64,000 bases of DNA, taken from assembly GCA_964630925.1 (NCBI GenBank), contig CAZVZK010000042.1, positions 1 to 64,000 of the forward strand, in the 5' to 3' direction. Both the position numbers and the translations under genes were made by a program. Positions within the stretch are counted from its first letter, which is position 1. Every line of letters begins with the position of its first letter. A model generated the notes under the pieces. The model was given only the letters and a program-made list of their open reading frames with translations. It was not told the origin of the DNA and ran no database searches. This document shows positions 1 to 7,185 of the stretch, in pieces. The DNA comes from RGDT01 sp964630925 (GTDB lineage Bacteria; Planctomycetota; Planctomycetia; Gemmatales; Gemmataceae).

Positions 1-110
1 GCCGGGGCGGCTACGGCGGCGGCGGCGGCGGCCGGGGCGGCTACGGCGGCGGCGGCGGTGGGGGCGGCTACGGCGGCGGCGGCGGCGGTGGCCGCGGCTA
101 CGACCGCTGA
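1..110 (+). CDS. C-terminus of RGG-box RNA-binding protein (partial)
   Basis: Only the last 35 codons are in the window, ending at TGA 108-110. They encode almost pure Gly with Arg and Tyr in RGG and GGY units, closing with RGYDR. Such tails follow a single RRM domain in small bacterial RNA-binding proteins that are common in planctomycetes and cyanobacteria, so a cold-inducible-type RNA-binding protein is the likely whole. The RRM itself lies outside the window, so this is inference from the tail. A strong hairpin follows 26 bases after the stop. Confidence 0.7.
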   Translation, partial: RGGYGGGGGGRGGYGGGGGGGGYGGGGGGGRGYDR

Positions 111-136
111 CCCCCACCCGGCGGTTTGACACAACT

Positions 137-172
137 GGCCCCGGACACCGACCGCGGTGTCCGGGGCCACAT
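137..172 (+). terminator. Intrinsic terminator of the RGG-box gene
   Basis: A perfect 14-bp stem (137-150 with 155-168) around the 4-base loop ACCG is followed by ACATTGTTT. It sits 26 bases past the stop codon of the upstream plus-strand gene. Confidence 0.75.
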
Positions 173-273
173 TGTTTACTAACAGGCGCCCGCCGTGTGT
201 CTCACCGGCGGGCTCACGCCGGCTCGCGGAGCGCCGCTCGCCGGCTGCCCAGACGTTCGCCCGTCAATCGCTC

Positions 274-641
274 GTAACCGTTCACCGGCTTGTGGAGTTG
301 GACACAATTAGACAGCGAGGGCGACCACGACCCTGGTGTCTGAGGTCTGACCACTTGCCCTGCAATGCAAATCTCGCCAGGAATTTGCATTTCTGGGGGT
401 GTGAGGGGGGGGTGCAGGGCTGTTCGATTGTCGGCGCGGGAGCGTTGCCAGGCCGGATTAATGTGAGGCTGGGCGGGCTGGGTGGGTGCCCACCTCTCCC
501 AAGCTGCCGAACGCTCAGCAATCGAACCCGCCCGAGCCGACAACCGAACAGCCCTGGGGGGGGGTGCAATGCAATGCAATCCTCCCCCACCCCGCCACGC
601 CACCGTCTACTTCCGTCTCATTCCCACACCCGCCTGAACGG
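274..641 (+). repeat. MITE-like palindromic repeat, copy A (interrupted)
   Basis: This copy shares its whole layout with 8732-8950 (inverted) and 27496-27708. In order it has an outer arm GTAACCGTTCA, an AGACN..AGAC box, the inverted octamers ATGCAAAT (365-372) and ATTTGCAT (383-390) ten bases apart, a G-rich tract, three TGCAA units (GTGCAATGCAATGCAAT), a CGTCTACTTCCGTCTCATT box and the arm TGAACGG. The two halves are imperfect inverted repeats. No coding capacity is seen. Copy A is longer because a second element (416-555) is inserted in its G-rich tract. It fills the gap between the RGG-box gene and the HEAT protein gene. Confidence 0.75.
416..555. mobile_element. 140-bp inverted-repeat insertion inside repeat copy A
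   Basis: The ends read AGGGCTGTTCGATTGTCGG and CCGACAACCGAACAGCCCT, an inverted repeat with a single mismatch in 19. The segment is absent from the two other copies of the host repeat at the matching place. It is flanked on both sides by a G-run followed by TGC (405-415 and 556-567), which looks like a target duplication of about 11 bp. It has no ORF of its own, so it would need a transposase in trans. Confidence 0.6.
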
Positions 642-651
642 AACAATCGCT

Positions 652-1626
652 CTACCTGTCGCCGGGGCTGGCGGAGTATTGCTTCTCCCACCACGCACGC
701 CACTTCTTGCGCGCCTCGCCCTGTTCGGATTTCGACGCCGACGGCGACGGGCCGAAGTCCTCGCCCTTGCCCAGGCCCACCATCACCTTGCGGGCCTCCT
801 CGCGCACGTCGGCGCGGGCGTCCTCGAGGCGGTCGATCACCGCCCACACCAGCTCGCGGTCACGCGGCACGGCGGCCCGCACGGCGGCCTTGCGGACCTC
901 GGGGTCTTTCTCGATCAACGCCTCCTTGATCACCGACGGCGACTGCTTGGACAGATTCAGATCCAGCATCTCGCGGCCGGACTTGGCCGCCGAAGGGTCG
1001 CGGCTGGCGGCCTGGCGGGCGATGGCCATCAGGGCGTCGCGCCCGTCGCGGCCGGCGAGGGCCTTGAGGACGGCGGCGCGGCGGACGCCGCGCTCGGCGT
1101 TGGCGAGCTGGACCAGGCCGGGGGTGGGGATCTTCTCGTAGTAGTCGCCGCCCGGGGGCGCGAGGCGTTCGAGGCTGTTGCGGCGGATGGCGAGTTTGAC
1201 GCGCAGGTCGCCCACGGTGGCGGCGTGCGGGGCGCCACGCGGCAGGCCGGCCTGCAATTCGTCGCGGGCGAAGTCGAGGAGGATGGGGTCCTGCGAGCGC
1301 ATCAACAGGCGGTCGAGCTTCTTGAAGATCATCAGGACGGGACACGAGTGCTTCATGACGGCGGCCTTGTGGAAGCCGCGGATCAGGGCGGGGATGGACT
1401 CCGGGCCGAGGGCCTCGAACTCCTTGATGGCCTTGCGTGCGGCCTCGCCCTTGAGGGCGCCGATGTCGGCCTGGCTGAAGCGGCGGATGATGTCGTCGAA
1501 GCGGTCCTCGTCCTCGCGCGTGACGGGCGGCAGGCTCGGCGCGACGGAGGACGCCTTGGGCTTCGGCTTCTCGTCGGAGGCGCCGGCGAGGGCGAGGACG
1601 ACGGCGGCCGCGGCGGCGAGATTCAT
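652..1626 (-). CDS. Secreted HEAT-repeat protein
   Basis: The 324-residue product starts MNLAAAAAVVLALAGAS, a good Sec signal peptide, so it should be exported. The ATG at 1626 is chosen because GAGGG lies about 8 bases upstream; an in-frame start nine codons earlier has no such site. The body is helical with repeated EVRKAAVRAA- and DVREEARKVM-like units typical of HEAT repeats, mostly in the second half. The C-terminus is charged (KKWRAWWEKQY). HEAT proteins usually act as protein-binding scaffolds; the partner is not evident. Many such single-copy secreted HEAT proteins occur in Gemmata relatives. Confidence 0.75.
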   Translation of the reverse strand: MNLAAAAAVVLALAGASDEKPKPKASSVAPSLPPVTREDEDRFDDIIRRFSQADIGALKGEAARKAIKEFEALGPESIPALIRGFHKAAVMKHSCPVLMIFKKLDRLLMRSQDPILLDFARDELQAGLPRGAPHAATVGDLRVKLAIRRNSLERLAPPGGDYYEKIPTPGLVQLANAERGVRRAAVLKALAGRDGRDALMAIARQAASRDPSAAKSGREMLDLNLSKQSPSVIKEALIEKDPEVRKAAVRAAVPRDRELVWAVIDRLEDARADVREEARKVMVGLGKGEDFGPSPSASKSEQGEARKKWRAWWEKQYSASPGDR

Positions 1627-1824
1627 GACGGATACCCTCGTGGCCCTTCCCACCTCAGATCCTAGCCGCGCGGGCGTTCCGACGCAATGGGTGCCCAGAC
1701 CGCCCCGCTTGACATGCCCTCGTCAGGGCGCCCTTTTCGCTGGACCGGCCAGGGCCGCGGGGCCGATGAAATCGTCGCCGCCGGCGGGGCCGGCGTCAAC
1801 GCGCCGACGGCAAGGGGGGCGGGC

Positions 1825-2496
1825 ATGCGCGGAGTCATCACGTTCGCGGCGTTCGCGTCCCTGTACGTCGCGGTGCCGGCCCGCGGCAACGGCGTGCCGC
1901 TCGAAGGCGTGCCGGAGCCGCTGCGCGCCAAGCTGAAACTCGTCCTCGACGGGCCGACGCTGTCGGTGCGCGCCACGCCGGAGACGTTCGTCTCGGCGGC
2001 GGACGTGTACCGTTGGCTCCTCGACAACCCCCCCATCGCCATCAAGCTGTGGCGGGAGTTGGGGGCGAACGTCTCGGGCGTGGAGGAGCCGACGCCGGGG
2101 CGGTACATCTGGAGGGACGGTCAGGGCAGCGAGGTGGTGTGGTTCACGGCGGTGCGGACGCCCTCCATGCAGGTGTGGTACGCGGAGGGCAAGGTGAAGC
2201 CGTCGCTGCTGCCGGCGTCGGCGTTCAAGGCCGTGTGCGTGCTGCGTTACACGCTGGGTAAGGACGGCGAGGGCAGGTCGACGATACGGCACCAGGCGGA
2301 CTTCCACGTGCGGTGCGACGGGGCGGCGGTGGCGCTGGCGGCGCGCGTGCTGGGCGGGTCGGCCCCGCGCCTGGGCGAGCATTACCTCGGGCAGATGCAG
2401 ATGTTTTACGGAGGGATGTCGTACTACCTGTGCCAGGACACGGCCCGCGCCCGGCGGATGCTCGTCAAGGTCGGGCTGCTGGCGGCGACGGAGTGA
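1825..2496 (+). CDS. Secreted protein of unknown function
   Basis: The 223-residue product begins MRGVITFAAFASLYVAVPARGNG, a probable signal peptide, and has no domain I recognise. The start at 1825 is preceded by a purine-rich AAGGGGGGC; the open frame extends 46 codons further upstream, but that part is compositionally unlike coding sequence and lacks a ribosome site. Its 3' end overlaps the convergent DUF1573 gene by 32 bases. Segments such as VYRWLLDNPPIAIKLWREL and LGEHYLGQMQMFYGGMSYYL suggest a folded helical protein. It is monocistronic. Confidence 0.65.
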   Translation: MRGVITFAAFASLYVAVPARGNGVPLEGVPEPLRAKLKLVLDGPTLSVRATPETFVSAADVYRWLLDNPPIAIKLWRELGANVSGVEEPTPGRYIWRDGQGSEVVWFTAVRTPSMQVWYAEGKVKPSLLPASAFKAVCVLRYTLGKDGEGRSTIRHQADFHVRCDGAAVALAARVLGGSAPRLGEHYLGQMQMFYGGMSYYLCQDTARARRMLVKVGLLAATE

Positions 2497-3223
2497 CGGC
2501 CCCCGGCTGGACGTTGCCGCTGACCACCAGGAGCAGCCGCGGCGCCCGCGGGTCGTTCGTGACGAGGGCGAGATGCTCCATGAGGAGGCCGGCCGGTGCG
2601 TCCTTCTTCAGCACCGCCTTGATCTCGTAGGCCACGCCGCCCTGGCGGCGGTGTAACCCCCTGACGGCCGCCTCGAACGGCGCCCCGTGCGGGACGATCA
2701 GGCCGTTGACACGCCAGTGACGCGAGCCGGCGTGTTCGAGCTTCATCGTCGCCGTGGCGGCCTGACCCTCACGCACCTCGCCGAATGCCAGCTCGCCGGG
2801 GTCGCAGGACACGTCGAGCACGGCGAACGCCCGCCAGTTGAGCATGACGGTGGCGACGTGTGTCGGACCGAAATCGACCTGTATGACCTGGGACCGCCGC
2901 CCGACAAATCTGCGTCCGTCCACCTGCAGGCTGATCACCGACTTCTCGCCGGGCCGCAAGTCCCTCTTCCACGCTGACGCGCTCCCGGCCCCCATGGACG
3001 GCCGGATGGAGGTGATCTCGGCCGGCACGTCGTAGGGGTTCGTGATGGCGAAGTCGTGGCAGCACCGCGCGCCGCGCGGGATCGCCCCGAAGTCGTGGGT
3101 GGTGCTGCCCGGCGGGCCGAACATCTTCTCGGCCCAGCCCTCGGGCGGCGCCTTCGGCGGCCGGGCGGAGGCGAGGCCCACGCAGGCGAGCATCTGAGCC
3201 AGTGCGATCCGCCGTGTGTTCAT
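2465..3223 (-). CDS. DUF1573 domain protein, secreted
   Basis: The 252-residue product has an N-terminal signal (MNTRRIALAQMLACVGLASA) and then the planctomycete DUF1573 pattern: HDFGAIPRGA, HDFAITNPYDVPAEI and a second unit GELAFGEVREGQAATATMKL. DUF1573 is an Ig-like/ASPM-related beta-sandwich found in many secreted proteins of planctomycetes and Bacteroidetes, with no known catalytic role. ATG 3223 has GGAGGG about 8 bases upstream and is preferred to a start 16 codons earlier. The 3' end overlaps the convergent neighbour by 32 bases. Confidence 0.8.
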   Translation of the reverse strand: MNTRRIALAQMLACVGLASARPPKAPPEGWAEKMFGPPGSTTHDFGAIPRGARCCHDFAITNPYDVPAEITSIRPSMGAGSASAWKRDLRPGEKSVISLQVDGRRFVGRRSQVIQVDFGPTHVATVMLNWRAFAVLDVSCDPGELAFGEVREGQAATATMKLEHAGSRHWRVNGLIVPHGAPFEAAVRGLHRRQGGVAYEIKAVLKKDAPAGLLMEHLALVTNDPRAPRLLLVVSGNVQPGAVTPSPPAARP

Positions 3224-3286
3224 GACCGGCCCTCCGGATGCCCTGGTACGGCGGGGCGCGGGAGGAATCAAGACGAGCCCGGCAGG

Positions 3287-4438
3287 TCATTGCAGGTGCA
3301 GGCCCTCGCGGCCCTGGATGGCCGACAGGATCTTCGCCTGACGAGGGACGCCCATCCATGTGACCTTGCGCAGGCACGGGGCGTCGATGAGCGTCTGCAA
3401 GCCCGCCGGCGTCATCTTCGACTCGCCCGACACGTCGAGGCGCGTCAGCGCCGTGAACGGGGCGGCGACGAGGGCGCGGCACAGCCCGTCGCCGACGCCG
3501 AGGTCCGGCAGGCACAGGTAATTCAGAGTCGCGGCGAGGCGGCTTTCGAGGAGGGCGCGGGCGCCCTTCAGGGTGATCCCCGCGTTGCCGAAGAGGTTGA
3601 GCCAGCGCAGCGAGCGCAGGCCGGCGATGGCCCGGACGCCCGTGTCGGTGACGCGGTTGTGATCGACGTGCAGGGCGAAGAGGCCCGGGCAGGCGCGGCA
3701 CAGGGCGATGATGCCGGGGCTGCCGATCCGGTTGTAGTCGGCCTTGAAGAGGCGCAGGCCGCGTGCCAGGGGCGAGGCGGCCAGGGCCCCGATGTCGCGC
3801 GAGGACAGGCCGGCGTGGCCCAGCCCCAGGGTGACGACCTCGCCCCACGTCACGCGTTCGCACAGGCCGGCGAAGGCGGCGCCCAGCGGGCGGTAACTCA
3901 GGATGAGGCCCGTCAGCGAGCGGAGGCGGGGTTGGGAGGCGAACGCCTCGACGATGTCGTCATCGCTGTCCTGCTCCCGGTTCAGGGCGAGGACGCCGTG
4001 GAAGCCGTCCAGCCAGGGCGAGGACAGGACGCCGGGCAACGTGCCGGGGCCGATGCGATCCACCTTGAGGCGGGCCACCCAGGCGACCCCGCCGGGCAGG
4101 GGCGGACGCGGCAGCGAGCGTCCGATCAGCTCGCTCGCCTCGCACCTGAAGGAGAACAGGCCGTGTTCGAAGCCCCAGCTCCGTGAGGCGAGGCGCCCCA
4201 GCCACGCCGGCGCGTGTGCGCGGACGGCGGGCTTGTCCTCCTCCTCGATTCGTGGCACCGGATCGGCGTAGACGAAGCTGTCACGCCGCGCCCGCCGCAG
4301 CACGCCGGCGAGGGCCGCCTCGGCGTCGGTGATGACATTCTCCTCCAGCCAGTCGGCGACGACGAGGCGCGGGGCGAGCGCCTCCGGCTCCAGGTGGCAG
4401 CGGCGCAGCAGGGCGACGAGATCGTCCACGTCGGCCAT
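3287..4438 (-). CDS. TIGR02996 / leucine-rich-repeat protein 1
   Basis: Residues 1-40 (LVALLRRCHLEPEAL, PRLVVADWLEE) match the TIGR02996 domain, a short N-terminal module greatly expanded in Gemmata-type planctomycetes. The rest (383 residues in all) holds leucine-rich repeats such as LFALHVDHNRVTDTGVRAIA and LRWLNLFGNAGITLKGARAL. No signal peptide is present, so the product is likely cytoplasmic and involved in protein contacts. ATG 4438 has GGAGG 6 to 10 bases upstream; an ATG five codons earlier overlaps that site. It lies 15 bases after the stop of its paralog, which ends in the same REGLH motif. The pair is a tandem duplication. Confidence 0.8.
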   Translation of the reverse strand: MADVDDLVALLRRCHLEPEALAPRLVVADWLEENVITDAEAALAGVLRRARRDSFVYADPVPRIEEEDKPAVRAHAPAWLGRLASRSWGFEHGLFSFRCEASELIGRSLPRPPLPGGVAWVARLKVDRIGPGTLPGVLSSPWLDGFHGVLALNREQDSDDDIVEAFASQPRLRSLTGLILSYRPLGAAFAGLCERVTWGEVVTLGLGHAGLSSRDIGALAASPLARGLRLFKADYNRIGSPGIIALCRACPGLFALHVDHNRVTDTGVRAIAGLRSLRWLNLFGNAGITLKGARALLESRLAATLNYLCLPDLGVGDGLCRALVAAPFTALTRLDVSGESKMTPAGLQTLIDAPCLRKVTWMGVPRQAKILSAIQGREGLHLQ

Positions 4439-4453
4439 CGTCGTCCTCCGCAT

Positions 4454-5602
4454 TCACGCGATGTGCAGCCCCTCGCGCCGGGGCAGCGGGTCGGACTTCA
4501 GACGCCCCGGGATGCCGAGCCAGGTCAGCGCCGGCAGGCCCGGCGACTCGACGAGGCGGCGCACGCCGTGGATCGTCATGGTGGCGTCGCCGGACACGTC
4601 GAGCCGGGCGAGGCCTTTCAGCGTCCCGGCGGACGCGAGCAGTGAACACATGGCGTCTCCCATTTCGAGGAAGGCCAGCGACAGGTAGAACAGGCCGGGC
4701 GCGTAGTCGGCGGCGCACACCGCCTCGACCCCCGGCAGGCCCATGCGGCGGTTGGCGGTCAGTGACAGCCAGCGCAGGTGAGACAGACGGCCGAGGGAGG
4801 CGACGGCGTCGAGGCCGAGGTCGTTGTAGTCCAATTCCAGGGTGCGGAGGGACCTGGCGGAGCCGGAAGAGGCGAGGGCGGCCACGCCGGGGCCGATAAG
4901 GCCGAGGTGTTCGGCGGAGAGCTGGCGGAGGGACTGGCCCATCGGGGAGCCGGCGAGTGCGTGCAGGGCGTCCTCGCCCAGGCCGGTCCGGTTGATGGAG
5001 AGGCCGGCGAGGCACTCCCAGGGCAGGGAGCACAGGGCGGCGAAATCACCGCCGACGCGGCACTCGTCGAGCCCCAGGCCGGCGAGGGAGAGGAGGTGCG
5101 GGGCGCGTTCGGCGGCGCGGGTGAGTGTGCCGCAGTCGAAGGCGCCGTTGAGGCCGAGGGTGCCGGAAAGCCCCTCCAGCCAGGGCGAGGCGAGGGCGGG
5201 GGCCAGCGGCCCCTCCGCCTCCAGCTTCAGCCGGGTCAGCCAGGCGATCCCGCCGCGGAGGGGGATGGGGGGCGGCGGCCCGGCGGCCAGCTCATCGAAT
5301 CCGCAGCTCAGGGTGAGGAGGCCGCGGTCGAGGCCCCAATCACGGCCCCCGGCGAGCGGGCCGAGCCACGAGGCCCCGAACACGTCGGCGACGGGTCTTT
5401 CGTCGTCGTCGAGGCCGATCCAGCGGCGGGTCGGCCACCACCCGTCGTCGGCGGCCCGGCGGAGCAGCGAGGCCAGGGCGGCCTCGGCGGGGCCGTCGCC
5501 GTTCTCCTCGAGCCAGTCGGCGACGACGTGCCGCGGCGTGGCCGATTCCGGCTCCAGGTGGCAGCGGCGGAGGAGGGAGCGGAGCTCGTCCTCGGGGGTC
5601 AT
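4454..5602 (-). CDS. TIGR02996 / leucine-rich-repeat protein 2
   Basis: This 382-residue paralog of the next gene has the same plan: TIGR02996 head (LRSLLRRCHLEPES, PRHVVADWLEENG), a middle region, then LRRs (LRTLELDYNDLGLDAVASLG, LRWLSLTANRRMGLPGVEAV) and the end RREGLHIA. Its ATG (5602-5600) overlaps the TGA of the upstream GH10-like gene in an ATGA arrangement, so translation is likely coupled. That overlap fixes the start. Function is unknown; this module is typically strain-specific and expanded in number. Confidence 0.8.
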   Translation of the reverse strand: MTPEDELRSLLRRCHLEPESATPRHVVADWLEENGDGPAEAALASLLRRAADDGWWPTRRWIGLDDDERPVADVFGASWLGPLAGGRDWGLDRGLLTLSCGFDELAAGPPPPIPLRGGIAWLTRLKLEAEGPLAPALASPWLEGLSGTLGLNGAFDCGTLTRAAERAPHLLSLAGLGLDECRVGGDFAALCSLPWECLAGLSINRTGLGEDALHALAGSPMGQSLRQLSAEHLGLIGPGVAALASSGSARSLRTLELDYNDLGLDAVASLGRLSHLRWLSLTANRRMGLPGVEAVCAADYAPGLFYLSLAFLEMGDAMCSLLASAGTLKGLARLDVSGDATMTIHGVRRLVESPGLPALTWLGIPGRLKSDPLPRREGLHIA

Positions 5603-7083
5603 CGCAGGTGGCGCTCGCGGAGGCCGCGCAGGACGGCCAAGGCGGGGCGCGGGGCGCCGTCGGGGGCGATCAGGCCGCAGTTGGGGAACTGGTGCGGCTG
5701 TGCGTCGGACAGGTGGCACCAGCGGACGGCCTGGAGGTAGGGCTTGCACAGGGCGAGGGAGCCGAAGGTGTTGGCCCAGTCGGCCTGGGAGTCGGGGGAG
5801 AAGCCGCCACGCCAGCGGCCGGCGCCGGGCAGCAGCTCGGGGTCGCCCTCGGGGTCGGGGGCGGGGGAGGCGGGGTAGCCGAGGGTGACGCTGAGGGGGG
5901 TGCCGAGGAGGGCGTAGAGGTCGAGGAGGCGGGAGAGGTCGAGGGCGTCGCGGCAGTAGGAGCCGCGGCCGTCAACGCCCATGATGACCTCCAGCTCGAG
6001 GCCGTCGGGGCGGAGGCGCGAGCGGAGGAGGTGGTCGGCGAAGACGAAGGGGCTGGTGCGTTCGGCGGGGGCCATGTACTCGCCCCAGGGCTGGGCGATG
6101 CCGATGACCAACTCGAGGGACGGGTCGACGGCGCGGGCGGCCTCGCCGAGGCGGTAGGTGAGGCCGAGCAATTCTTCCTCGCTGAGGCCGAGCAGGCTGG
6201 CCCAGTTGGAGCCGGCGGTGAGGTGCCAGCGGCGGACCCTGGCGCGGTAACGACGCACCGCAGTCTCGACGAACTTGCACATGAAGGACGACATGCTGGG
6301 CAGGTCGCGTTCCCAGAGCCACAGCCAGGCGGGGAGCTGGGGGGAGGAGAAGTCGATGAGCGGGCCGGCGGCGGCGTCGAGCTGGTGCTGCTCGGCCCAG
6401 TCGAGGAGGCGGTCGGCCTCGCCCCAGTTGTAGACGGTCTCGTCCCGCTCGATGGCGTGCCAGGACATGGGGATGACGGCGCGGTTGAAGGCGGCGGCCA
6501 TCGCGGGGCCGGCCTCGGCGAGGACGGAGGGGTCGAGGCGGCAGGCGAGGGAGGTCTCGAGACGCTCCTTGGAGTGGTGGCGAATGCGGAAGACCTGCTC
6601 GCAGTAGAGGCGCACGAGGGCGTCGCCGGCGGCGGCGCCCTTGTCGAGGGCGGACTGGGCGAGGGCGGCCATCTCGGCGGGGTCGGGGCTACAGACGGCG
6701 TGGCCGAAGGTGCGGGCGGCGTCGCGGATGGCGGCGGCGAGGGCGGGGTCCATGTCGAGGCCGCCGGCGACCCAGTCGGCGGCCTGGGCGCGGACCTGGT
6801 TGACCTTGCCGCGGGCCTGCTCGACGAGGAGGTGGTAGGCGGGGTCACGCTCCATGAGGGTGCCGGAGGTGACCATCAGGGAGCCGAGGCCGGCGACGGC
6901 CGCGGGGGCGCAGAGGAAGCCGGACTCGTCGGTGCCGCGGGTGAGGCGGAGGGCGGAGGCGTCGATGCGGGGCGTGGTGGCCCAGGGCATGCTGTCGGGG
7001 CCGCCGGCGAGGCAGGCGCGTCCCAAATCCCGCGCGGCGTCGGGCGACAGGCCGGCCGGGAGTTGGAACGTCATGGTGCCCAT
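5599..7083 (-). CDS. GH10-like (xylanase-fold) protein, probably non-catalytic
   Basis: The 494-residue product has the layout of a glycoside hydrolase family 10 barrel: an aligned strand with VIPMSWHAIERDETVYNWGE and DRLLDWAEQHQ (compare the MKW..ieP..G.fnf..aD.iv.wA region), RRYRARVRRWHLTAG (position of WDVVNE) and AARAVDPSLELVIGIAQPWG (position of ArkaDP..kL.iND). By this alignment the acid/base Glu is replaced (AGSN instead of VNE), and the nucleophile motif TELD corresponds to TLGY. It therefore looks like a GH10-fold protein without the catalytic pair. No signal peptide is seen. GGAG lies 10 bases before ATG 7083. It heads a coupled operon with the TIGR02996 pair. Confidence 0.6.
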   Translation of the reverse strand: MGTMTFQLPAGLSPDAARDLGRACLAGGPDSMPWATTPRIDASALRLTRGTDESGFLCAPAAVAGLGSLMVTSGTLMERDPAYHLLVEQARGKVNQVRAQAADWVAGGLDMDPALAAAIRDAARTFGHAVCSPDPAEMAALAQSALDKGAAAGDALVRLYCEQVFRIRHHSKERLETSLACRLDPSVLAEAGPAMAAAFNRAVIPMSWHAIERDETVYNWGEADRLLDWAEQHQLDAAAGPLIDFSSPQLPAWLWLWERDLPSMSSFMCKFVETAVRRYRARVRRWHLTAGSNWASLLGLSEEELLGLTYRLGEAARAVDPSLELVIGIAQPWGEYMAPAERTSPFVFADHLLRSRLRPDGLELEVIMGVDGRGSYCRDALDLSRLLDLYALLGTPLSVTLGYPASPAPDPEGDPELLPGAGRWRGGFSPDSQADWANTFGSLALCKPYLQAVRWCHLSDAQPHQFPNCGLIAPDGAPRPALAVLRGLRERHLR

Positions 7084-7185
7084 CAGGTGGCTCCGGCCCC
7101 GTTCGGGGAAGAGGATCTCCTCAATCGGGCATTATATGGGCCGGGGCGGTGTCCCCGCAAGAGCCTGGGCGGGCGGGTGCGCGTG

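Noticed and set aside
568..580. CRISPR-like short direct repeats (TGCAA units)
   Set aside because: Only three tandem TGCAA units without spacers, always inside the MITE-like repeat.
2465..2496. Sequencing error at the overlap of two convergent genes
   Set aside because: Both C-termini read naturally to their stops; a 32-base convergent overlap is acceptable.
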